Positions 55,578-64,000 of a stretch of 64,000 bases of DNA are shown in pieces (positions within the stretch are counted from its first letter, which is position 1; each line of letters starts with the position of its first letter). The stretch is taken from contig NC_077223.1 of NCBI RefSeq assembly GCF_024763615.1, positions 6,944,001-7,008,000 of the forward strand. Direction: 5' to 3'. The position numbers were made by a program, and so were the translations under genes. This stretch comes from Phlebotomus papatasi (taxonomy: Eukaryota > Arthropoda > Insecta > Diptera > Psychodidae). Under the pieces are notes generated by a model that did not search any database, was not told where the DNA came from, and was given only the letters and a program-made list of their open reading frames with translations.

Positions 55578-55794
55578 TAATACTTTATAAATTATGTGAA
55601 CAAACATATTGTTGTGACGCGAAATAATCACGGAATATCCCTAAAGACGATATATAAAGTCCTTAATCGTAAAATATTACATTTACAATTAAGACTAAAA
55701 TTCATGCGAGCAACTGATATAACACATCAAGTGACAAGTGGAGTAACATTGGAGATAGCAAACGCTAAGTGAAAAGTAACAACTGGCTTCAGAC

Positions 55795-55880
55795 TTGACT
55801 TACAGCTTAACCATATGGCTTAACTTCACTAATTCCATATAAGTTAAGATTTTTGGTAAAATTTTGACTTAGGATCCTTA
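55795..55880. mobile_element. Family Z fragment, copy 4, split by Harbinger
   Basis: CTGGCTTCAGACTTGACTTA, CATATGGCTTAACTTCACTA match Z. The Harbinger element follows at a TTA. Confidence 0.5.
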
Positions 55881-56619
55881 CGGTGCTATCACACTAGGAT
55901 TTTTCACAATTTAATTTTAAATTGAACTCAGCAAATTGAGCATTAAAATTGCTAGAATCACTTGAAATTTTTCATAGCCAGGACACATTTTTGCGAGAAA
56001 TTTGCTAAAATTTAAAAAAAAAAGCCGCGCAGATTGCCAGTTGTTTTATTTTGTCATTTGTGATATTGTTACATTATTAGAAAAATGAGTGAGTCCAGTG
56101 ATGAGGAAGAAATTTTCTTACTTCATGTAGGATACATGTTCAATAAAAATGTGTCTCAAGGTAATTCTGGGCCAGAAAATAGATCCAAGAGAGATCTGTT
56201 AATGGATACAGTGAAAAAATGTATGATGATATCGCAACTGGTGATTTTTTTGGACACAACAATTTTCTTCGTATGGGTACTGAAGAATTTGAGGAACTAC
56301 TTCACATAGTTGTACCTCATTTGCAGAAAGAAACAACGAAAATGAGGGTGTCTATATCGCCTAAGTCCAATAAAACTGAAATTAATGAGCAAATTTTAAC
56401 ATTTTAATTTGCTGAATTAAAATTTAATTGAGCAACCACATTTATGCTATTTTAGAATATTTAAACATATTTTGGTGGGTCAAGTATTAGTTTATATCAA
56501 TAAATAAGCGAAAATCTATTAATTCAAATGATTTTTAATGCAAAATAATGCATAAGAACAATTCATCTGAAAATTTAATTGAATTTACAAATTGAAAAAA
56601 TCCTACTGTGATAGCCCGG
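55881..56619 (+). mobile_element. PIF/Harbinger derivative with TTA target duplication
   Basis: CGGTGCTATCACACTAGGAT and ATCCTACTGTGATAGCCCG with TTA on both sides (55878-55880 and 56620-56622). A three-base TWA duplication is the PIF/Harbinger hallmark. Inside lies a broken transposase start. 739 bp against some 3 kb for autonomous members. Confidence 0.9.
56085..56406 (+). pseudogene. PIF/Harbinger transposase N-terminal remnant
   Basis: ATG at 56085 begins MSESSDEEEIFLLHV, the acidic start seen in many HARBI1-like proteins. A frameshift near 56215 moves to another frame reading ATGDFFGHNNFLRMGTEEFE, then ELLHIVVPHLQKETTKMRVS and ISPKSN before a stop. This matches the family's region just ahead of the DDE core (F.RM....F..LL..V.P.I.K..T..R..I.P). 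The catalytic domain and the companion MADF/Myb gene are missing. Confidence 0.8.
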
Positions 56620-56715
56620 TTAGGATTGAATACTAAAGGAAAATTTTAATTCAGCTTGATAGTCTTGCTCTCTTTTTTTGACAGGCCTAGCCCTATTGAA
56701 AATGTAGAACATATA

Positions 56716-57376
56716 GTCAGTTAAATCAGCATTTGCGGTAACTTCTTTTGCTTACTTGCGTGGCTTGTAATTTGCATCAAAATTGCAATATTTCTCAATA
56801 AAACGTTTACAAACTCTTCCAAATATCGAAAGACAGAGCAAATAATGCAACATTAAATCATTTTAATTCAATATTTGCGAGAAAAAAGTGAGAAAAAATC
56901 CCTACCCATCTGTCATTAATTCGAAACAAAACAAGCGACGTGGCGCACAAAATTTATTCAACAAAACTTATGAAATAAAAGCTTTTAGGGACAGGGATAA
57001 CAGTATTATTGACTAATTTAGTCAAATAATAGCACTTATTATCACTAGAATAATTCAAATTGATATAATGCATTTTAGAAAATTGTCGTAACTTCCAGAA
57101 TCTCCATACATTGGAAGTTACGGCTTTATAAATGATGGAAGTTACGATAAAATATTATTGTGTTTCTTCTAACATATTTCTCAATATTGCAGCTTTTAAA
57201 TAATTTTATAAAGATTTTCTCGAGTTAACTTACAGTTTATTAGTGCCACTTTCATTATTTTGACTCAAAAGTATCGCATTCGGGGCTCATTTTTAAGAAA
57301 AATAATATTGAACTGAAAGTTTCGTCTCCTGAAAAGTTGTCAAAAGCAAGTTACGACAAATGCTGATTTAACTGAC
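56716..57376. mobile_element. Element DD with inverted ends
   Basis: GTCAGTTAAATCAGCATTTG, CGGTAACTT ... AAGTTACGACAAATGCTGAT, TTAACTGAC. 661 bp. Inside, CGTAACTTCCA (57087-57097) and TGGAAGTTACG (57112-57122) form a perfect 11 bp hairpin. No coding. Confidence 0.75.
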
Positions 57377-57419
57377 GAATATTGTAAAACCAAAACCTAC
57401 AACTATAGAAAAAACCGAT

Positions 57420-57640
57420 AACCAATTTTTATTCGAAATTCAAGTATATTATTAATCCTAAGTTATTTTGTGCAATGTTTTCAATGATTTATAAATCTCT
57501 TCATATCGGTTTTGAATCGGTAATGAATCGGTTATGAACCGATAAGTAAGTTTTGTCTGAAAACCAATTTTATTACTCTTAAAATTATTTTGTGGGATCT
57601 TTCGAGTGACTTACAAATCGGTTCAAATCGGTTGGGAATA
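57420..57640 (+). repeat. Imperfect direct duplication, about 115 bp unit
   Basis: ACCAATTTTTATTCG..., AAGTTATTTTGTG and ATCGGTTTTGAATCGG recur as ACCAATTTTATTACTC, AAATTATTTTGTG and ATCGGTTCAAATCGG. Confidence 0.55.
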
Positions 57641-57650
57641 ATGCGAAGCT

Positions 57651-57702
57651 ACTTTTGAGGTATAGCATCTTATTCATGAGTTCGAGCCTGGAACGCTTTG
57701 CC
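57651..57702. repeat. Dispersed repeat shared with 4858-4915
   Basis: TATAGCATCTTATTCATGAG, TTCGAGCCTGGAACGCTTTG. Confidence 0.55.
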
Positions 57703-58234
57703 CATTGACACTTCTTTTAAAGAGTATTTCTTGGAGCCTTGTATTAGTTTACGGGCTTTCTTTTGTCTAAAATCATTCTTGTAAGACGTGTATCGGTTCA
57801 GCGGCTAAAGGCCCTGCCGTTATTTTGAATCCCTATAAAGACTAATTGGGTACACAAAGTGCCTTGTCCCAAGGGTTAGTGCTCTCAGTGGGAAGTGAAA
57901 GGTATGCATCTTTACCGCTATATAGTGAGTAAGCTTCCCCTCAAATAGGCATAAGACAAGAGAGTCTTACTACTATGCCCGAATTTCCGAGATCTCGATT
58001 ATTTTAATCGCACATTCTAAATTGGAGTATATTTTAAAATGAATAAAAATATAAACAAAGTTTGGGTAGTATTTCGGCCACCTTTATTCTCATAGTCCCT
58101 TGTCCTTCCGAAAGTCTTACTAAGTTTATTTTTGTTTTTTTTTTAAATGGAAAAACAAAGAAAAATCATGGAAATTTGAGGAACAAGAGAAGTGGCCGAA
58201 ATTGCAAGCTGGTCGAAATTTTGTACACTTACCG
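57703..58234 (-). mobile_element. Family E element, copy 4, decayed and carrying a SINE-like insert
   Basis: TTGGAGCCTTGTATTAG, CTAAAATCATTCTT on the left and GGCCGAAATTGCAAGCTGGT, TTGTACACTTACCG on the right. The outermost left end is missing. The insert is at 57781-58010. Confidence 0.65.
57781..58010 (+). mobile_element. tRNA-derived SINE-like insert in E copy 4
   Basis: GTATCGGTTCAGCGGCTAAA resembles the A-box head of the SINE at 11199 (GGATCAGTGGATAGAGC), and TTTTGAATCCC could be a decayed B box. It lies close to the same E position (after AAAATCATTCTT) as the other SINE. No target duplication remains visible. Confidence 0.45.
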
Positions 58235-60658
58235 TAATGCAAAATAATTCAAAAATTTACATGAAACAGAAGTACTGGGAATATAATTTTATGAAGTTTT
58301 ATAAAATTGTAGTTTTACAATTGACTTCGTTGTACTTGAAATTAGAGGCCTTCACTAAATTTTAAAAGTTATTAAAAGTCAATGGTTATAGTAGACATGG
58401 AACTTACTTAATACTTCTGGAATACTTCTTAATACTTCTGAAATACTTCTTCTTAATACTTCTGAAAGTATAACCTAAGGTCAGGTAAAATATAGGCTTC
58501 ATACTGACCTTGGGCTATTAATTATCTAAATGATCTAAATTCATCAGATGTTGTCGGTATCAATGCCTATAAACAGTTTCATTTAATTTTAAAAGCTTAT
58601 ATAATGCATGAATCCCCTTTGATCCCGCTAATTGCAGATCATTGACTTCTTTCACAACGTTTTGTACTTTGGATACTCGAACCACATCCATTTCTTTTCG
58701 TCAGTGTCAATTCGATGCTGGAAACGCTTTTTCTGTTTCATACCTAAATGCGAGATTTCGGATGTGGTTTTTTTAAATTGTAATCTATTATAATACATGT
58801 AAATGCTTAAATATACCTTTGCGAGGCATGTTTAATGCTCTGCAAGCTAATCTTATGGACTTCATGCAGTGACAATTATGGCAGATCGGCGCCACAATTT
58901 GTTTTTGGTCCTTCAGTCCTGTACGTCGAAATCTCAATTTTTGAAGCATCTGAACCATTTTTTACGGGTGATTCATGAGCTAGTGCATACATTATGTAAG
59001 CCTTATTGAGCAAACAATGTACTTCAATTAATTTTTACAAAATAAAGTACTAAGGTAGCACTTCCCGTAAACGCAGTTTAGTGACCCAAAATTCATTATC
59101 GTTGGTAGAAAAAATTTAACTTTAGATATCTGTCAGTATAATGATTGACTCTTTTTGACAGATTAATAACCACTAAAACAAATGCAACCCCAAACTTGTA
59201 TGCCTACTACATGTGTCATTACGATCGTTTACGTATTACCGCTAATTTAGTTGATGACGTAGTACATTATTAGTATTTATTATTACCGGTCACCAGAAAA
59301 TTTACCAAAAAAATATTGCTCTTACTGGAAGTTTTTGTTACATTTTGGATACTACAGTGTAATTAATATCAATATTAATTTAAACCTCAAAGGATTTGGC
59401 ATTTATAGAGCATTAATTAAACAGATTTATTTAATAGCGTTATTTTGATTGAATTTTGTGCCAATCAATAGCAATCATGCGGTTTCCGGTTACAGTTCTG
59501 AAATGTAATTCGGTCATATAATTTCTGTCATAACCATGTCTAGTAATGTGCTCCACTTGTGGACTAAAATTAGCGGTTTATTATCATATTACCGCGAATG
59601 TTTTCCTGTGTTTCTCGGCCCAAAATTTTGTGGCAACATTATTATAGAATACAAGAGCAACATACTGTGGTCAATAATTACCATGTCCCAGCTGGAAACA
59701 GACTGAGAATTGAATTAATGATAAAAACCGATTGCAACAGCAAGAACATTTTGGAAAAAAATTGAAGATTGTGATATCATTTTTCGTTGAATGATACTTG
59801 GTGTGCTTAGTGTGAAACAGAACGCCCTTTGTCACATTCTCTGAAATATACAAGCGTGAGTTTAAAGTTTGTGTTAATAAGTTCATTATGGCACAAAGAA
59901 CAAAGGTCTCGGATGGTGGAACAAATGAAAAACTTAAACACGAGGAAAAATGTCTCTTCCTCCTCACACACAGGAACATTAATCAAGTTTCCCTTTTGTT
60001 CTCGCCACCATGTCTTAAGATGCTGCTGCCAGAGAAGGACGCCTCGAATTAAAAGTTTAACACGAAAGACGAACAAGAAAATCAGGGCACGAGCGAACGA
60101 GTTGAAACTTTTGGGTTCACCAGGATAAAGTTTCAAATTCATTGGGACAAAAAGACTTTCAATCTCTGCCATGGTATGGTGCTATTGCTTGGTGACCGTC
60201 CTCCTCAATATTACTTTTGTGACCGCTACTGGACATCTAATTCTTGAGTTTCCATCTTTCTTTTTCCCACGAGTTTCCAATTAAAGTCAAAGAGGGTCAT
60301 TACAAGCACAAGGCTTTGAACTGCAAGACCATATTACAGTCTCAATAGATGGTTCATGAAGTCCTCTCTAAAGCTATGCCTTAAAGAAATTCATCCTAAC
60401 TAAACTAATGCAACACTCTGAATTGGTCAAAAGTTCTTCATGGTTCCTTAGCACGACCAACAAAGTTCCATAGACGACAAGTATATGAGGTGTTTGCTTC
60501 TCAACCAACTTTGTGGTAACCTAATAGTTTGTAATGGATCATACTGTATCATAAACTCCTCATTTTATGTTAAAAGTCAATATAATGTACCATTGCTGAG
60601 ATGGATAACAAATAAAGTGAGCTTTTCAATTAAATGCTTGACCTCAAATCCTCGTATA
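58235..60658. other. Gene-free stretch
   Basis: 2.4 kb without a recognised family. 59580-60480 is balanced in composition; opposite frames of 99-121 codons there resemble no protein I know. Confidence 0.5.
58403..58466 (+). repeat. Tandem TTAATACTTCTGAAATACTT array
   Basis: About four imperfect copies of a 15-20 base word. Confidence 0.8.
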
Positions 60659-60666
60659 ATTTATAT

Positions 60667-60795
60667 CAGAGGTGTGCAAGAACCGTTGAAACCGAATAAA
60701 CGTCAAAATAAGTTTGCTTAGGTAGCGTTTTGACCATTGACAAACAAACTTTATTTGACGTTTGTTCGGTTTCAAACGGTTCTTGCACTCCTCTG
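60667..60795. mobile_element. hAT MITE, 129 bp, with 8 bp target duplication
   Basis: CAGAGGTGTGCAAGAACCGT ... ACGGTTCTTGCACTCCTCTG between ATTTATAT (60659-60666) and ATTTATAT (60796-60803). Almost the whole length is the paired arms (GTTGAAACCGAATAAACGTC and complement). Confidence 0.95.
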
Positions 60796-61394
60796 ATTTA
60801 TATGATATACCATATCAATATAAGTTCTTTGTCAGCCCATATATTAACACAAAAAGTTAAAATTAATTAACTAATCATAAGCAGTTAATTACCGATCAGT
60901 TCATTACAATCGTTGGACACTTGTCAGAGAACTTAAGACCTTTTCAATTCTCCAAAACTTGCCAGAAACTATTGAGAAATCCACTCCTTAGAGCCTTTTT
61001 AACTTTTGACTTTGAAATAACCTTGACCACTTCTTAAACTTTATTTGATAAACATGTCCAGCAATGGAAAATGAAAAAAAGCCCAACATATTTATTAGAT
61101 ACTCTTAAAACAAGGGGTGGAAAAGCGTCCCAAAGGAACCAGGCTTTGCGGAATGCCCGAACTCGTTACTTAGACGCTTTATCTGTAGAGAATATGGCCC
61201 ATTCGACAATTGTTAACCCAAATCCATCAAACTCAATCCTTCATTCATACTATGACGCATCCAACCCATCATCCCTAGGCTACTGGGGCTTTTGCTTGAG
61301 TCAGTTGTCTCCGTGCTTCAGTGAGTGAGTATCAGTCACCATTAACAGTTAACTCCAAGGAAGTTGAAAGACAGGTGGCACCTTCAATTCTATA
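60796..61394. other. Gene-free stretch
   Basis: A frame of 85 codons at 61071-61328 is not recognised. No repeat match. Confidence 0.45.
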
Positions 61395-62159
61395 CCCGTC
61401 AAATAATATCTGTAGATATCTTTAAAATTTCTGTAGAGAAAATCTACACCTCTACAGAATATCTGCAGATAATTCTGTAGATATTCTTACGAATTTTATT
61501 TGGGCTTGGGACAAAATTCGTCAGAATATTTCGGCAGATTTTCTGACGAATCTCTGACGAATTTCTGTAGATATTCTGCCGATTTTCTGTAGATTTTTTC
61601 TACATTCCAGACTTTCCAGACAAGATGTGTCAGAAGAGATGGAAAAATTTTTCACTGAAGTTTGCAAAATTCAATAGAGTTATTTTTTGTGATATCACGG
61701 TGTTTATATAAAATAAAGAATTCTGCGACGCCGTGTTACAAGTAGAGAAAAGTGAAGTGAAAACTTTAAGCAGAGTATCGACCTAAATTTCGTGTTTTTG
61801 TATCATTCCATGGGCGATTTTTAAAAAATTAGTATTTTTGCTCGCATCTTTTTACTTATTTAAAATGTTTAATCGGTAATGCTTGTTAAGCAGAGCATAC
61901 CATTTTCTTTATAACTCCTACAGTTTCTACATAAATCAACAATATTTTTGTGAAGTAATGGACACTATGCCGATTTTCTCGGCAGAAATTCTACCGAAAA
62001 TCTGTAGATTTTCTGCAGAAATTCTGCCGAAAATCTACAGATTTTCTAGCAGAAATTCAGCAGAAAATCTACAGATTTTCTCTGAATACACTGGAATATA
62101 CCGTTAAGATTCAAAAAACCTCAGAGTAAAATCGGCAGGTAGAATAATGATTTGACGGG
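61395..62159. mobile_element. Element T, TA-flanked, with dense subterminal motifs
   Basis: CCCGTCAAATAATATC and TGATTTGACGGG flanked by TA (61393-61394 and 62160-62161). Around 61410-61600 and 61975-62085 the sequence is built from TCTGTAGAT, ATTCTGCCGA, GAAAATCTACAGATTTTC words in both orientations, about fifteen in all. 765 bp and no coding. Confidence 0.8.
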
Positions 62160-62195
62160 TATTTTCCCTTTATAAGTTATAATTTTATTTATGTA

Positions 62196-62290
62196 GGGAA
62201 AACTGGGGCACCACCAAACACGGGGTACCACCAAACATTGCGATTCTTTAATCAAATATTTGACTTCAGAAGACAGGACTTATAGAAATT
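62196..62290 (-). mobile_element. Family B end fragment
   Basis: TA then GGGAAAACTGGGGCACCACC, AAACACGGGGTACCACCAAA and the following bases match the complement of the right end of B at 2480-2600. Confidence 0.75.
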
Positions 62291-62964
62291 TATAGGCATT
62301 ATAGAGTGCTCGAGATAGTGTACAAAATTAGGTGTGATTCCTTCATAATCACATCTATTTTTCGACTAAAACCTTCCCTTGCCCAAGTCTATATTTCTAA
62401 CTATTTAGAATCTAGGCGTGGTAACAGCCGTACGGAAAGACCGACAAACAGCGTGATATCGGTGATATCATATACGATATCACGCGACTTATAGGGGTCC
62501 TTATAGGGGTGGGGGACTTATAGGGACCCGAAGGTGTCAAGTCGCTATATTTAACCGTTTGGCCTCCAGAGCTGGCGACAGTGGTTCCCGGGAGATGAAA
62601 GGTGAAAATTTTAAGAAGTGGAAATATTAAGGTATTATGCATACTACACTCTCTGTAAAGTTCGAGCAGTCAAATGTTTTCAAGAGGTAGAGGAGGAGGA
62701 GTGAAGGGAAAATAAAGGTCATGTTGGTAATGTTAGTGATGTGGAAGTTGACATATGGAAATTCCTAAAGGCGCCAAGACGTTATCTCTACCCGTTTGGC
62801 CTAAGATCTGCTAATAATCAGATGGATAAACTATCAAAGTTCAAGTTTTCAAAAGTTTTCAGTCACCTTGTCCTTTATCTCATTCTTGAGCAGTTGGATA
62901 AGCAATTGTCGTAATTTACTAGGTCTGTAAATCAGCAATTCTTGCTAATTATCATTATTTAACA
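62291..62964. other. Gene-free stretch with a perfect small palindrome
   Basis: GCGTGATATCG (62451-62461) pairs exactly with CGATATCACGC (62475-62485). 62490-62527 repeats TTATAGGGG three times. 62540-62580 and 62780-62815 resemble the N words around CCGTTTGGCC. Confidence 0.55.
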
Positions 62965-63342
62965 TTAAACCTACCGACAGTTTTTGGTCGTTTTTCCTAT
63001 GTTGGTGAAATGACAGACTGAGGTAGGGTAGGATACCCAACAAATTTTTCTTGGAAATCAGGAAAAACTTAAAATTTAACCACTGAAAAAAATATCTCAT
63101 GGATTTAACAGTAAACCTACCGACCGTTTTTGTTCGTTTTTCGATCAAATGACAAACCGCGGTAGGGTAGGATACTCAACAAATTTGTCTTGAAAAACAG
63201 CGAAAAATTATAATTTAAACACTGAAAAATATATTACTTGCAAATTTTAGGAAATTCATAAAGTTTGATAGTGACATTGTACTATTTAAATATGTGCTAA
63301 TTTTAAACCGGTCAATTTGACCGGGTCTTGGTAGGTTTAGTA
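62965..63342. mobile_element. Element V with internal direct duplication
   Basis: Ends TTAAACCTACCGA and TTGGTAGGTTTA are inverted. Inside, AAACCTACCGACAGTTTTTG, GTAGGGTAGGATACCCAACA, CACTGAAAAAA occur twice, about 150 bp apart (62967 and 63114). Near the right end ACCGGTCAATTTGACCGGG is a palindrome. TTAA on the left against TTTA/TTAG on the right is not enough to call piggyBac. Confidence 0.6.
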
Positions 63343-64000
63343 TAAAGAACGATTGGGTTACCGATATGAAGTAACGAGTACGTTACGACAATTGCTGCTC
63401 GACAATACTAATATGTATTACCAATAAATTTTGACCCATGAAAATTCTACTTATACTACTACCGCCCGAAAGAATCATTAAAAAATTTCAATTAATAAAG
63501 TTATATTTTTACTCATCAATTCCCCTAATACTTCTTGATGTCCGGTCTTGGAGCATTCTTGGGAAGGTACTTTCAATGAAGGTGATAAATCACCAAAATC
63601 CCATGGGAGAAATTTAAATCTTACCTGAGGTTTGCGATGGCACTTTCGCCTCATTCTATGAGGTCATTTTAGAGTTTCTGTGGAAGTAAAATCATACTCT
63701 GGGGGCGCTAAATTGAATCGTGCATCGACTGCAAAAGTGCACAAGCTTCGAAGATGCCTTTTCTTATCCAATGACAATAGAATACTGAAATGGGTCACGA
63801 ATCTCATTCCGATTTGGTACTTGCATCCGGTCTCCTCTAATAAAATAAATGTGAATTCAATTAATTTTCACTGGGAAGTTGGGCAAGAGAGAGAGAGAGG
63901 ATTTACTTTTCAACTTTAAAGCTTTCAAAAGCTTTATCTTAACACCAAATTAACATTTCCGGGCTTGCTGTAAATGAGCTTCAATGAAACGTGCTCATGT
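63343..64000. other. Gene-free stretch to the window end
   Basis: No gene or repeat match; a short (GA)n run at 63886-63898. Confidence 0.5.

Noticed and set aside
59807..60172. Open frames of 121 codons (minus) and 99 codons (plus)
   Set aside because: They overlap antisense, neither resembles a known protein, and no start context or neighbouring exon supports them.
62965..63342. piggyBac assignment from a TTAA at the left end of V
   Set aside because: The right side does not have TTAA and the termini do not begin CCC/CCY as in that superfamily.

Overview
This is gene-poor, AT-rich eukaryotic DNA, most likely from an insect. That guess rests on base composition, on the mix of TA-flanked short inverted-repeat elements, hAT, PIF/Harbinger, pogo-like and LINE remnants, and on tRNA-derived SINEs; the species cannot be told from the window. 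I found no intact host gene, rRNA, tRNA or CRISPR array. No open frame exceeds about 205 codons, and the longest is the 3' end of a retrotransposon reverse transcriptase. The window therefore reads as intergenic or intronic DNA built by repeated, often nested, transposon insertion.

Layout. 1-4.1 kb: family A element with family B nested in it, then Q, a foldback hairpin (G) and R. 5.2-7.7 kb: elements GG, Z and a G copy. 9.3-12.2 kb: L, N, M, KK, and an E element carrying a tRNA-derived SINE. 14-20.8 kb: K, several foldback hairpins, a decayed LINE reverse transcriptase and an O element. 21.3-26.8 kb: J, a 2.9 kb element W, a hAT element with a nested TA-flanked MITE, and another hairpin. 28-32.6 kb: I, K, Q, J, Z and an inverted pair of D. 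33.9-34.3 kb: a roughly 142 bp tandem array. 36.3-40.8 kb: C (holding D and a complete hairpin) and K (holding JJ, which holds E). 42.5-48.6 kb: II, CC, two further A copies and Q. 48.7-53.7 kb: S, Y with a short LINE, J, and an N/O/pogo-MITE/LINE nest. 55-58.2 kb: E, a PIF/Harbinger derivative with transposase remnant, DD, and a second E with a SINE. 60.6-63.3 kb: hAT MITE, T, B fragment and V.

Three themes tie the window together. First, about ten otherwise unrelated non-autonomous families share the termini TA|(A)GGGNAA...; one of them (A) carries a frameshifted pipsqueak-type helix-turn-helix fragment in all three copies, which points to one pogo-like transposase as a common driver. Second, at least nine foldback hairpins share conserved blocks (outer TCCGGTGTTCGCCAG, inner CCAGAGCTTTCGG and CTTCTTCAGTGG), but the sequence between those blocks differs from copy to copy while still pairing within each copy; two have 12 bp target duplications. 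Third, many insertions are dated by empty-site comparison inside the window. Family letters (A, B, C ...) are my own labels, not database names.
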